A DNA stretch of 64,000 nucleotides from positions 1,674,001-1,738,000 of the forward strand of contig JAGTXZ010000018.1 in NCBI GenBank assembly GCA_018398575.1. The letters run 5' to 3'. A program made the position numbers and the translations under genes. Below, in pieces: positions 20,776 through 32,500 of this stretch. The number at the start of each line of letters is the position of its first letter. Position 1 is the first letter of the stretch. This DNA is from Ampelomyces quisqualis. Lineage: Eukaryota; Ascomycota; Dothideomycetes; Pleosporales; Phaeosphaeriaceae. Under the pieces are notes generated by a model that did not search any database, was not told the origin of the DNA, and saw nothing but the letters and a program-made list of their open reading frames with translations.

Positions 20776-22775
20776 ATGTACAACCCATGGAAAGAAAACC
20801 TCAAAGATACGCCCAAGGAGTCACTTAATTGGCGTCTCTGGTATGGCGTATTCGGTAGGTCTAGGTTCCACGCGCAGAAATCGCATTTGTTTCTTGTGGA
20901 CTGATCATCTCGCGCAGTCTTTGGCCTTATGGGTGCAGCCCGGGGTATTGATGAGGGTCTGATCGGCACAACCTCCGAACTCGCGCCTTTTAGGAGAAAG
21001 TTTGGTCTCGCGGACGATAGTAAATCAGAGCATGAGAAGGCGGAATTGCTTTCGAACATCACTTCCATGGTCCAGATGGGCAGTATCCTTGGAGTACGTA
21101 CCAAGCGGCTGGTACCAAGTGCTTGTTATGTCTCAGAGTCGATATCAAGCACAAGTACCACTTTCTCTTTATTTACAGCTGCTAACGTGTTCTAGGCTAT
21201 GATTGCATTCTTCTTGACGGATCGTATTGGCCGTCTTTGGGCTACGCGACAGCTCTGTGTCCTGTGGGTTCTCGGCATTGCAATCTTCCTCGCATCCTCT
21301 GCCACGGGAAGTATTGGCCAGATCTACGCCGGACGTTTTATCGCGGGAGTCGGCATTGGACAAACTACTGTCGTTGCCCCGACGTACTTGGCCGAAACAG
21401 CCCCCAGAGCCATTCGTGGACTGTGCGTTTGTGCTTTCGCTGGATCCGTCTACCTGTGAGTACCCCAGCCTTCCATACCCATGATATCCTAATCTAATCA
21501 CTCTTCCAGCGGCATCATGCTCGCATACTTCGCCTCGTGGGGTTCCAGCCTCCACATCTCCTCCGCCACCGACACCCAATGGCTCGTGCCCAACAGCATG
21601 CACCTAATGTTCGCCGGCATCATCTTCACCCTCTCATTCTTCACCCGCGAGAGCCCTCGTTGGCTGATAAAAGTCGGTCGTCACGAAGAAGCTCTCGAGA
21701 ACTTGTCGCGCCTGCGTCAGTTGCCTGATGATCATCCGTACATCACCTCCGAGGTCATGGACATCAACGACCAGCTCAACCGCGAGCGGGAGGCGACTAT
21801 GGGCACGACTTGGCTCGGACCTATTCGCGAGCTGTTCACGAACAAAGCGAATTTGTATCGCTTGCAGCTTAGTCTGTTCTCGCAGATCTTGGGGCAGTGG
21901 AGTGGCGCGAATTCGATAACTGTTTATGCTCCGCAGTACTTCGCCATGATGGGCACGACAAGCCAAAACGAGAAGCTCTATAGCACTGCAATCTTCGGTG
22001 TCGTGTTTGTTTTGACTGAATCTAGGTGTTCTGCACACAAAGCTGACCAGAAACAGTAAATTCATCAGCGCCATCACCTGCGCCTTTTTCCTCATCGATC
22101 TCATAGGCCGCAAGCGCTCCCTCAGCCTCGGCATCTCCCTCCAACTAGTTTCCATGCTCTACATGGCCATCTTCCTATTCATAGACAATGGGGTCGCAAT
22201 CAAGGGTCAACCGCAGTCAGCTAGCCAAAAGCACGCCGCCATGGGCGCCATCGTCAGTACGTTACATCTCCTCCCACCGACTTCCTTGCCCATTGAGACG
22301 ATAATCTGACTTTCCACAAGTGATATACTTCAGCGGCTTCGGCTGGGCTCTGGGCTGGAACTCAATCCAATACCTCATCAACTCTGAAATCTACCCGCTC
22401 CGTCTGCGCGCCCTCGGCGGCTCCATCGCCATGACATTCCATTTCGTAAACCAATACGGCAACTCCAAAGCCGTGCCCCTCATGTTCCTCGGCATGACCA
22501 AAGGCGGCACCATGTTGTTCTTCAGCTGCGTTACTGCCATGGGCCTCGTGTGGGTGTGGTTCTTCCTGCCCGAGACTAGCGGGAAGAGTCTCGAGTCCAT
22601 GGATGAAATGTTCAATCTGCCGTGGTACCTTATTGGGCGCAAGGGCGCGCAGCTTACGAAGGGCCAGGGCGGTATGTCCGAGGTGTTGGATAGTGCGGGC
22701 GAGAAGGCGGCGGAAGTGCACATGGAAAATGCGGGTGTTGAGACGCAGACGCAGAGAGTGCAGGAGAAAGTATGA
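20776..22775 (+). CDS. MFS sugar transporter (six exons)
   Basis: Exons 20776-20854, 20918-21093, 21196-21455, 21510-22004, 22057-22256 and 22321-22775 join in frame to 554 residues; all introns are GT-AG and 50-102 bp. It is a 12-helix proton symporter of the sugar porter family. Visible signatures: DRIGRLWATRQ after helix 2, AGRFIAGVGIGQ in helix 4, RESPRWLIKVGR before the central loop, FSQILGQWSGANSITVYAPQ in helix 7, DLIGRKRSL, and LPETSGKSLESMDEMF at the end (PETxG-type). The central loop holds the usual R-E-E-A-L helix. Members move hexoses, pentoses, quinate or disaccharides; the substrate is not evident. It follows the Ldh2-type dehydrogenase on the same strand and converges on the Gal80-like gene. 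Confidence 0.92.
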
Positions 22776-23831
22776 AGAGCGCATTGTATGTTGAGAGTGT
22801 AGTTGGGTGCTTTTCGAATATGCTGTTATGACAATCTATACGTTCCGTGCTGGAACGAACTGGCCGGATGTTCCATCTTGCGTTCCGTTGTGTGGATGTA
22901 GATTCGATCTTGGTAAAGTGATGCGGCAAGGCTGATAAGTTCTCAGACAACAATGGTGGATTCAGCAAAATCAGTCTCAAAGAAGGTCTTGGAGTAAGGT
23001 TTAGAGTATACTTGGACGACGCACTGCGTTAATATGAACGCTATGCCGATACAGGTAGCAGAATGCGGGCCAGAGGCCAGAAGATGCTCCCACACCTTCA
23101 GTGCAGAGCATTCTCTTCGGTCTAACGGTCTTGCAGACTTGTGTGCTTCTTCTTGGTGCTGGTAGATTAGACGGTTAATTTATGACAGGCGCAAATTGAG
23201 ATACTCGAAACGCGCGGTGGAATTTTGCGAAGGTGGCTACCTGTCACTGATCGAACTTGGTTCAACAGGTCACGAAGACACAGCTTCGATGGCGCAGCAT
23301 ATAACCACCCGTACTGTGAGCCATACATAAAATCATTCTACGAGCTGATTCGGCGATGCTCAACTTAACTGAACATTCCACAAGCTTCTAATTTTGTTCA
23401 AGGTTGCGATTAACGGATGCGTTGGAAAGCTTGTCGGGATGTGGGCCATGAGCCACACCCAACGAAACAGACTGGACGGATATTTCCAACAAACTTGCGC
23501 TGACTATGCGTAACGGTGATCGATAGTGGCATAAAGAATGGCAGCGTGCTTCTAGGACTTTTGACTAAAGGATCGCTGGGCAGTGGTGTTGCGTAACGTA
23601 AGAGAAAGTGGCTTCCGACGATGTTCATCTCAGGAGCCATCTCGACTTTTGCGCGCTCGAGCACTTCATCTCAAAAGTTCAGAAACAGTTTGGAACAATG
23701 GAGTCGTGTCATATTGCTGCCGACGCAAATACCAAGAATGGGCTGAGAATAGTTTATGCAAGTCTGAAAACCCAAGGAGCATGATTGCTGTTTGACTGAC
23801 TGTTCCAGTTTACTCACAGTACCAGCAGGGT
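22776..23831. other. Convergent intergenic region
   Basis: About 1.05 kb between the 3' ends of the transporter (plus) and Gfo/Idh (minus) genes. No coding signal. It is unusually long for a convergent gap, with nothing recognisable in it. Confidence 0.5.
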
Positions 23832-25054
23832 TTACAAGTAATTTTCCCTTGTACCGCGTTCTGCACTTCGATAGATGGCGTCAATCATCTTGTGTCGGAC
23901 GAGCGCATCGTCCCAGGTAGTCACACTGTAACCCTGATCCAGACCAACACCAGCCCAAGCGTCCCACGCTTTGCCAACGTTGAATGAGAAATCGACTGCC
24001 TTATCTGTCTGTATCTCTTCAGTGTCATTACCAATCGTTATTTTCATGGTGGTCGGTTGGACCATTTGGACGTGGCCACCCATCATGTTAGGGTTTTCGA
24101 GTACAAGTGAACCCTCGGTGCCATTGATCTCCCAGTAAAAGTTGCGACCAGTACGCGAGCTGTCTGGAGCGTAAGTCACATTGACTACACCACCGCCGTT
24201 TGCGAGACGACCAACGATGCTGACGTAGTCGTGAGCCGTCTTCTGGACCTTGCCCTTGACCTTGTTATCTTGTCCGAGGAGGTCGTGCTCTGATCGGAGG
24301 TTCGCCAGCGTTGCTGAAATATCTTTCAGCTCGCCCAGGACGTAGCATAAGGCATCTGTGGCGTGACCGAAAGGAATAGTCAAAAGGTTGGCTCCAGCCT
24401 CGATGGGCAAACCGTACAAGAAATTTTCAGGAATGGCTGGACCAAAAATATGTCCCTGGGTCATAGTCCCCGAGTTAGCGAGCTGTACAGTGATCGGAAA
24501 TATCTCAGATACTTACGTGGCCATACATGGTTGTACCAAGAATCTTACCAAGCTTCCCAGAAGCGATGATCTCTTTCGCTTTGACGACTGACGGGCACTG
24601 GCGAGCTTGCAGCCCAACCATGGTTTTGACGCCCTTCTTTTGCGCCAGCTGCACAAGCTCTTCTGCTTCAGCTAGATTGCGGGCAAGTGGCCATTCAGAA
24701 AAAATGTCTTTGCCTGCTTCAAGTGCAGGCTTGATCAGATCGTAGTGCTTAGGCACACTGACGCTGATGGCCACGATATCGACGTTGGCATCCGAGGCGA
24801 TAGCGGAAGGGTTGTCGTATGTTGCTACATTCTTCAGCTCATATTTTTCGGCAGCTGCTTCGGCCGACGTTTTTGAGCTGTTTTGCAGAGCAGAAATCTG
24901 GTAGAGGTCGGTCTTCTGCAAGTACCCAAGATGAGACTGAGAGGCCCAGGAACTACAACCAGTCAAATCTTTGCTTCACCATATTCAGTGTTTCTCATCC
25001 TCACCCTTTCGCCGAAAGCCCGACGAGGCCAATGCGCTTTGATGTTGCTGGCAT
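23832..25054 (-). CDS. Gfo/Idh/MocA-family protein, Gal80-like (introns 24456-24516, 24953-25004)
   Basis: Exons 25054-25005, 24952-24517 and 24455-23832 join to 369 residues. The N-terminus MPATSKRIGLVGLSAKGSWA is the Rossmann start in the form seen in Gal80-like proteins, where the GxGxxG loop is altered. The second domain is the alpha/beta sheet of the Gfo/Idh/MocA family. At the place where true dehydrogenases have Glu-Lys-Pro with the catalytic Lys, this protein has E103-W104-P105 (FSEWPLARN), as Gal80 relatives do. It may therefore bind NAD(P) as a sensor or have altered chemistry, rather than act as a plain dehydrogenase. In yeasts Gal80 represses a sugar regulon by holding the activator; whether this protein does so is unknown. 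Neighbouring transporter and dehydrogenase genes support a role in sugar or sugar-acid use. Both introns are short, GTGAGG and GTAAGT donors. Confidence 0.85.
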
Positions 25055-25929
25055 ATCGTGTCGTGAATATAATGCTTCGTGAGGATGATTGTTTCCGCGA
25101 GAATCGGGTTCTTGTTATATGGATGGAGTTGCTCTACACACCAATGGATGACATAATATGGACCCTCTATAATCGCGTGATATAGCAGGGCATGTTTTGT
25201 TACAACCGCATAAAGTTGATCAGTAATCGCGGACGAAGCGCCGGCTTTCGTCCGTTGGGATCATCAACGTCATTCGTCCGCCTTGAAACCAGCCTTTACA
25301 TGCCAGCCTAAACGAAGAAGTATTCTCTTTGCTCGTATATGCAATACGAGCTGTCCAGCGTTGCCAGAGTCATTGTGCAAAGCACATGATCTAAAAATAC
25401 CTGCATTTGACTAGCATCCTAAATCTCTCATACAGTAGTGATGTAACCGAAGACATCAGATACTGCATTCCGCGCTGAGAATAGCCGTTACGGCAAGCAG
25501 GTGCTTGCTTTCCTGTCCTCGATGCCTGCTGAGCTTGGCAACTAATCAAATACAAGCAGTTTTGTAAGCAGCAAGTTGTCGCGGCCTACCGACATTCTTG
25601 AGAGACTCTCTGCGATAGGTTTGATTGCACTGTTGGATCGGGCCATGATAATGTGCCCAACGAATGTTATCTTAACTCTACGATCAGTATGGCGACTTCG
25701 TTAGGATTCGTAAATTGCTCAGCACAAGTGATCAGGCATGCCATTTGCTGATCAACAGATCAGGTCGACGTGAACTATCAATCCGTCATCCAGATGCCAT
25801 TGTGGATGTTCATGGATCGAAAAAAACCTGAGGGCGAATCTCAACGAACATAACTATCCGTAAAGCAGTCCGCAGATAACTCGAGATGCGACGTACCACA
25901 AGACGCAACGAAAATACTGAGACAACCTG
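25055..25929. other. Intergenic, AT-leaning; may hold the lost 5' part of the P450 relic
   Basis: About 870 bp. The P450 pseudogene downstream lacks a visible N-terminal anchor and first exons, which should lie here if they survive, but I could not read them. No other gene is seen. Confidence 0.4.
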
Positions 25930-27118
25930 TTCCATGCCGAAACAGATGCTTCGACGATGACACAAAGCCACAACATATCGTACAACCCTAGATGAATATA
26001 CCCCACACTTGGAGAGGCATTACACAACCATGATGGACATCTTGACAGCGAGTGCTGTAACCGAAAAGCCAATCGACGCGAGCGAGACATTGCTGGATTT
26101 CTTTTTCGATGCCATTTCTGATCTTCTTCTTGGAACGTGGATTCAATGCACAGACAGAGAAGAAGCGTAAGTCAATTACGGGCGAATTCATTGTACAGCA
26201 AACGTCCATGGGTTTTGTAGTCATGAACCCTTGGCCCTTTCTCGTCCACGAAGAGATGAACAAAACGGTACAACACTGCTCTCGCGGAACGAAGGGAGGC
26301 GAGTTATTTGTAGGCCTATCAAAATGCTTGAGGCATAATAATTCTGGTACTGATGATTCCATCGTCACCAGATATTTCAACATTCATCTACCAGTTGGAG
26401 CATTTCGCTGTCGATGCCGCTCGAGAAGCTGAGCTTGGGTTAACTGCCGGAGCCGACACGAATACAACAACAATATCGATCGCACGCCAGTTGTTATGCC
26501 GTCACCCGACATATCAAGCCAGACCTCACGATAAGTTCAAAGAGCTCCCTACCAGATATAGGATCATCGACGACAAGAATATCGATGGTACCTCATTGCT
26601 GGTGGGGATCGTTCATGAGACATAGAGACCGCTTCCTCTGGTACCCAGCGGTCTTCAGCGTGTACCTCCTTCAGAGGACGCGACTATAGCGGTTTGATTC
26701 AAACCTGGAGGCATGGTCATTTCCACACTGACCTATGCTATACAGCGAGGTGATTGAAGTTCAAAACCGGATTGTATTGGCGTTTCGGACAATGCAAGAT
26801 CCTCATGCCTTCGTGCAACCAGAATATTTCATTCCAGAACGATGGACAGCAGGACCTGAGCTCGTCTTCTTTAATGATGCTTTTGTTGCATTCCGATATG
26901 GCAACTTGAGTTGCGCAGCAAGATCTCTCACGATGCTGCAGATGCGCATGGTCCTTGTTACGATAATCAGGCATTGTGAGATTTCTATACCGCCTGGTCA
27001 CGGAGCTGAGTTCGAGCGCTTTATTGAGGATCAGGCCGACTGCTTCTCGCTATATCTTGTAGCTCTTCCATTGATGTTCAAGGGAAGGACGCAGATTGAA
27101 TCTGCTCATCGTGGATGA
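25930..27118 (+). pseudogene. Cytochrome P450 pseudogene
   Basis: P450 landmarks appear in order on the plus strand. Near 25949-26166 the frame reads from the helix C region through TLDEYTPHLERHYTT and DASETLLDFFFDAISDLLLG. After a GTAAGT intron-like stretch come QQTSMGFVVMNPWPFLV (a frame change), then the I-helix TAGADTNTTTIS (about 26447), the K-helix GIVHET-stop-R at 26611-26628, PGGMVISTLTYAIQR, a 49-bp intron (26750-26798), DPHAFVQPEYFIPERW, and the haem loop FRYGNLSC. Breaks: TGA at 25958 where the helix C Trp is expected; TAG at 26623 inside the ExxR motif; TGA at 26695 just before PGG; a frame change in the 26200-26350 part. The haem Cys loop still fits FxxGxxxC. The gene is dead, not merely mis-spliced, since the stops fall inside core helices. 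Confidence 0.85.
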
Positions 27119-27373
27119 TGAAAATTCTCTATATAGCCAGTCAAGCGATAGCGTACGTAAAGGGTATAATCTGGACCTTCAGAAGTTCTTAGCATGTAGG
27201 TCTCTCCACGGAGGAATACTTCCTGATAAAAAGTGGATCCGAAGTTTTAGAAAACACAAGTTCAGTGGGTTTCCACAACCACAATTTGAACAACTAAATC
27301 ATTCCCTATTTCATACCTTGTATCCTCAACACTACCGAATCAACGAGCAAGGTGTATTCATTCAGACACATTC

Positions 27374-28462
27374 TTAGCCCATGAGCTGCAGCTGATCTGT
27401 AGGTGGCCACCTTGTCTGCGCAAAACTCAGACATCGCTTGATACTCTGCAAGAATTTTCTCGTAATCTCATCACTCATAATATGTGCAGCGTTCTTGTCA
27501 CTCTCGTGCAGCTTCTCCCGTGCACTTCTTTCGTGGATACCAACCATGGTGACACCAATCGGCCATGCAGCCTTACCGATGCTGAGTCGGAGGTAGCCAT
27601 CGTTCGCGTCCACGTATCGTCGTTCTTGAGCAGCAAGAACAATCTCAACGACAGGCTCCAGGATACTGTCCGCCAATTCAAACTTTTCCAGCTTTTTGAA
27701 GAGCGGGCGCATGTTCTCACGCGCTTGCACCATCGCGGCATAAGCCTGCTTTCCCTGGTAGCTTTCAATAACCTCTTGGTCTCTGCGCGCTAGCGTGACA
27801 TCCCACTCTTTGAGAACCATGGTGAAGTAGCTAGCTAGCTGTCTGAACAAAAATTCTCGGCCTTCCTTGTCCTGGGGTATCTTCGGGTCGACCTTCATGT
27901 CCTTTGCTGGCACAAGTTGCAAGGTCGTGGGGATGGGACCATCGGTCATGATGGCTGCGAGATCATCTGCTCCGACGCGCTTCTTGTATCTTTTCAGACG
28001 CTGCTTGTGCGTCTCGCCAAACAATATCGCCGGTTCGTTCAGGGCTCGTAGCTTTGCGACCAGCTCTTCGTCTTCGATGTCTTGTTCTTCAGGCACAGGT
28101 GTGCCGTCCTCTTCGCCATCTTTTTTCTTTGGTGGCAGGTCGGGTAAGCCGAGGCGCTTTCTCCTCCGTCTCTCCTCCGCCTCCTCTTCTTCCTCTCGTA
28201 TGTACCTAGACTCCTCAGCCAGTCGCCTCCGCTTCTCTCGTCGCTCTTCTTCCCTGTCGGCTTCCTCTTCTTCAGCTTTTCGTTTCCGCTCTGACTTTTC
28301 TCGTCTCGCTCGCTCTGCCGCTTCTTGTTCAGCTTGATACGCGGCTTGCCGTTGCGCCTCGATTTCACTGCGCTTGAGATATTTTTTGTCGGTAGATGTT
28401 GAGGGTATCGCAGAGTCCTTGCCCTTCTTAATCTGCGCTGACATGAGTTTTGCGAAGTCCAT
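27374..28462 (-). CDS. PRP18: Pre-mRNA splicing factor Prp18
   Basis: Prp18 acts in the second catalytic step of splicing, with Slu7 and U5 snRNP (family knowledge). A single exon encodes 362 residues. It begins MDFAKLMSAQIKKGK. Residues 40-120 form a long charged helix rich in Glu, Arg and Lys. The SFM-like segment EPAILFGETHKQRLKRYKK lies near 165-185. The C-terminal Prp18 domain (about 210-350) contains SYFTMVLKEWDVTLARRD, NMRPLFKKLEKFEL, and AAWPIGVTMVGIHERSAR, the conserved loop of the domain. The start at 28462 is preferred over the first frame Met at 28537 because the MDFAKLM beginning matches the family. It is divergent from sap18 across only 280 bp. Confidence 0.95.
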   Translation of the reverse strand: MDFAKLMSAQIKKGKDSAIPSTSTDKKYLKRSEIEAQRQAAYQAEQEAAERARREKSERKRKAEEEEADREEERREKRRRLAEESRYIREEEEEAEERRRRKRLGLPDLPPKKKDGEEDGTPVPEEQDIEDEELVAKLRALNEPAILFGETHKQRLKRYKKRVGADDLAAIMTDGPIPTTLQLVPAKDMKVDPKIPQDKEGREFLFRQLASYFTMVLKEWDVTLARRDQEVIESYQGKQAYAAMVQARENMRPLFKKLEKFELADSILEPVVEIVLAAQERRYVDANDGYLRLSIGKAAWPIGVTMVGIHERSAREKLHESDKNAAHIMSDEITRKFLQSIKRCLSFAQTRWPPTDQLQLMG

Positions 28463-28742
28463 AATGGCCACGAAGCGGGGAGCTTCAGGTGAGGCGGTTT
28501 GCAGGTGATGTAAAGAGAAGGGCGCGGGCCGCGACATCGAGATTCATGGTTCGGCGCATTGGTTTCGCCGAGGTGCGGCGTCGCGCTAGTGGGAGCTCCC
28601 GCGTCGTGGTTCCTTCACCAAACCAACTTCAAGTGATATTGTTGTTAACTGCACTCTTTTATTTTGCAGTCGCATTTGAAGACCAATTTGAAGACATCAT
28701 CTGCCACAGCAGACCAGGAACAAGCAAGATCGCTGGCGCATC
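28463..28742. promoter_or_regulatory. Bidirectional promoter between prp18 and sap18
   Basis: 280 bp separate the two start codons, so both promoters must share this space or overlap. No TATA box is evident, as in many housekeeping pairs. The upper part is GC-rich with a CGCGTCGTGG-like stretch. Confidence 0.6.
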
Positions 28743-29584
28743 ATGGCAGGTCAAGCTCCCGCGAAGATTGACAGGCAGACAACAACCCCATTTCTGTTGC
28801 GCCTCTTCTACAAACAAGATTCATTCCACAGGTAACCCCGTTCTTGGGATTACTGTCGTGCACACTTGCTGAGCTTTACAGACTAGACGAATTCGACCCG
28901 TCCTTAACGCGACCTCCACAACATCTCCAAATCTACACATGGCAAAGCTGTAGTCTCCGCGAACTATGTACGCTACTACTTTCGGCAGTACCTACTCAGC
29001 TACCGCAACCATATACCGGCGCACGTATCGCATTTCGGCTTGTGTATCCCGACATACAAGGCTCCAATCGCCACGGCGCACCAGGGCGCTTCATATCCAG
29101 AGACATCGGATCGGTGATTGTGGGCGCGCGAGGAAGGAATGATGACGCGGAAATGCACGTCAGAGACCGTGCGACCATTGCTGAGGCACTCAAACAACTC
29201 GACGGAGATCCAGACCGGACGCTAGCCGACGTGAAGTTCCTCACTGGCGACTATGTTGCGTGCGCTATACTTCCTCCTCTACCAGACGGCAGCGTGCCAG
29301 CAGCGCCTCCTCCAGTATCTGCACCTGGACGAGGAGCACCACCATCCGGTCTATATAGCGGCGGTCGCGGTAGGGAGAATGGATTCAACGGACGTGGTGA
29401 CTTTGGGTATGGTAGAGGAGGAAGAGGAGGGAGATTCGATGACCGCCTTGGCAGCAGTGTGCCCTCCGGAGAATGGAGGCGGGGCGAAGCTCCTCCGGAG
29501 CGAGAGCCTGGTTTCGGTAGAGGGAGAGGTAGAGGAGAAGGGGGTGACTGGCGTGGCGGTGGCGGTGGAAGAGGACGATGGTAG
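28743..29584 (+). CDS. SAP18: SAP18 (Sin3-associated polypeptide) with an RGG tail (intron 28832-28881)
   Basis: Exons 28743-28831 and 28882-29584 give 263 residues. SAP18 has a ubiquitin-like fold and works in the Sin3 histone deacetylase complex and, in animals, in the ASAP/PSAP splicing complexes bound to the exon junction complex (family knowledge). Visible: DRQTTTPFLLRLFYKQDSFH, then LDEFDPSLTRPPQHLQIYTW, TLREL-type RELCTLLLSAVP, and ARIAFRLVYPDIQG. The fold ends near 150. The remaining third is Pro-rich then Gly/Arg-rich, with repeated RGG/RGRG steps (about 180-263), suited to RNA binding. The 50-bp intron splits an Arg codon. Head-to-head placement with prp18 links two splicing-related factors. 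Confidence 0.9.
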
Positions 29585-32500
29585 CTGGCGCAACACATGT
29601 GATGCCTCACGAGGCCTCAACAAACTGCCATCAATGTTCTGGATGATGAGAGAGGTCGGAAGGATGTCTTAGCGATGCTGTACAGCCCCAGTATGGCACT
29701 CCGCCTTCATCCCAAAGTCTACCTGGACACCTTCGCGGTCGTGTCGTCACATCCCCTGGGTCAGCCCTGCGCCTGAGGTGACGCGTGTAGGAAACCACAG
29801 GCAACAAGGTGCGCTATACCGTTCCTCTTTGTGTCACTCCGTATGGCTTATGAGCGAGACATCTTGCTGTTCCAGAACATTGTCGTTGAGAATTTAAGGA
29901 CGATTTGGCTGATGTCATTAGACTCGGGCAATCCGGCAACATCGCTACATGCAGCGATATTCTAATTTACCCCAATACTCGCTGTCTGCTTCATTCGCGC
30001 CATCGCTACAATCTTATTGGGCGTCTGTTACTTCACAGTGCTTCCATGACTGTCTGGATCTGCGACAACTAGCTACAGGCCCAACGTGAACACAGCACTG
30101 TTATCAAATGATCATGTTAACGTGGGCATCAAGACATGGGAAATGTCAGGATTTGACGAGGAACTACTCTCAGCTTGAGGAATTAATTCGCTCAATGGAT
30201 CCCAAGTTATCTAATAACACATCGTCTGTTGTTGCGGTCAACAGCCTATGCTCATTACGTTAATATGCCTATATTGCCAATTTGCCAGTACCGAGTTTCA
30301 GAGTGTTGAGAGTCACGCAGGCTTTTCGTGATATGTCACAATTCTCTTGCAATACCCTGGCCATCACATCTGGTAGCAGCCGGGTCCTGCAAAACCCGCA
30401 CTGCTCTTCCGCATCAAAAGAACAGCACTTCAGCGACTTCTGAAGATGCGTGGGAGCTCGCCATGTGTCAATACGTTACGGAGTGCTCGAGCCATGTACG
30501 AATGAAGTACAACCCTTGGAAGGCACGAGACTAGCACATAGAGACGAAAGGAAGTAGTCTGGCGCGGCTTTTGAACAAAAACCTGGTTCAACTATCGCAA
30601 TATAGTGTGCCGTGGTCAGGCTTGAGTACTACATCGTAGTGGCTATTGACTAGCTCTCCTGAAAAGTCTCCAAGCCAGGAGCACGTCAGTGGCATCACTG
30701 AAGCATCACTGAAGCAGCACAACGAAGCAGGTGCAAGGATCGACGATTGTGAAGTGTAATCTGGATGTTGCACGTAGATTCGTCACCTTCTGCCAATTGC
30801 ATCAGCATCTTTGCGGGAGCATCGAGAATCGAGAGAAACTGTGCCAAGACCTCCTCGATGAGGATTGGTAAGCGCATTCTTGGAGTGGACGAATGAGCCA
30901 ATGTTGTCATGCACGGCACAGCTTTTCATTTTCCAACCACGGCCTCGGACTGGAAGAACCAACTTTACCAAGGCCCAGAATTTCCGACGTGCCTTTGCTT
31001 CCAAGGGTGCCGGCACCTCTGGAGTCTGGTCATGAGCATTTCTCTTGGCGTTGTTGCCCTTCTACGGTTCTACCTAGCGTTCACAACCTGGTGGAGGTCT
31101 TCAGGGACCGCGGAAGAAGCGCGCGTTCCGCAAACCACGCATTTCCTGATTGGGGCAGCGAGACGGCCGAAAAGAGTAGCCCTCAAGTGTGGTAGCGAAG
31201 TTCTAAGTTTCATTTCATCTCATCGTGGCCAGTGGGCCGCTGTCATTTGCGATCTAACGAACATCGACGCCTTGCTATTCGACAAACTGCCACGATGTGG
31301 TCCATGGCGCACAGGTGGAGTCGGGAATGATGCGAAGCGACTACGTGCTTACTCGGAACTTTCACCGCTTACTGAGTGGAAAAGCGCGGGATCATAGATC
31401 GGCATATTCTGGGCGTCTATTTCGCTTGGCAGTGCCGTCCAAGCCCTCACCCCACGTCTCGGACATATGTGGCGTCTTATCAGCATCGCCAAGGCTGCTC
31501 ATGATGATGGACAACGATGATGGACAACACCTCATGTCTGGATGACATACACATGTTACTCAAGCCAACGCCGCTCAACACGTGATGCTCTCCGCCCATA
31601 CGAAATATGCCCTGCGGCCGCAGTTTGTCAACGGAATTATGTGCACGAATAATATTCGCAGTCAGTACGGAGTATTGCTCCACGTATCAGTCTATACTTA
31701 AGGCTGCTGCTCCCTATAGGTATGAACTAGCTACACTATCATGGAATTGGTGCCATCGATTCGTCAAAGCTCCTCAAGATAGTGTCTGCCTACAAAATTT
31801 TGTTGGAGTTAGGCATAGGTAACGTGGCAGCCAAGCTTCGTCTTCTACCTGCAGGAAGTCAAGTATATGCACACGCAAAAGAGCTTACACATACAGAGTA
31901 CTTGTGGCAGCGTAAGGTGCTCACGTGACTATCATTTGATGCAGGTGCCACCACAACGTCCAATCAATCTGGAGTTGTACCCCATCGGTTCCGTAATATG
32001 TAGGAACCGCGCCTGAGCCGGCATTGGACTATCGTCAAGCATCATGCACGCGCGGCTTTCAGAAAATCAGGCCATCGAGGACTTTGAATACTAATTACGC
32101 GCCTGGAATGTGGGACCCCTTCAATCAAAACCGTCACTATCAAGTACCACCAATCGGAACGCTTGCCCTGCGAAAAACCATCATCCATGCAATATACTCA
32201 GCCAAAATCTTAGACGAATTGTTCCCACGGCGAGCTGATTCCCATTCTTACTGATGCCATCACGGAGTAGTTGTGGTAAGTAGTTGTGACGAACGGTGCA
32301 CTGTTCAAAACTTGGCACGGAACAACCCCTGGGCCCTGGCACCCGGGGGCGGACAAAGCCTTCATTGGCGTCAACTTCCATGTGCTTGTGCTACGCGTGT
32401 TATATTTTGCTGCCGTTTAAGCAGCCTTCCGAGGCTGGCGTTTGGAGGTAGATCTTCTCCTTCGATCCGCAGAAGTCACTCGATCGGCGAGTAATATAGT

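Noticed and set aside
28039..28368. Lys/Arg-rich minus-strand frame inside prp18
   Set aside because: Shadow frame of the Glu/Arg coiled region of Prp18.
30909..31397. 162-codon plus-strand frame in the gene-poor region
   Set aside because: No domain, no family likeness, Trp/Cys/Arg-rich composition as in random translation, and no start or splice context.
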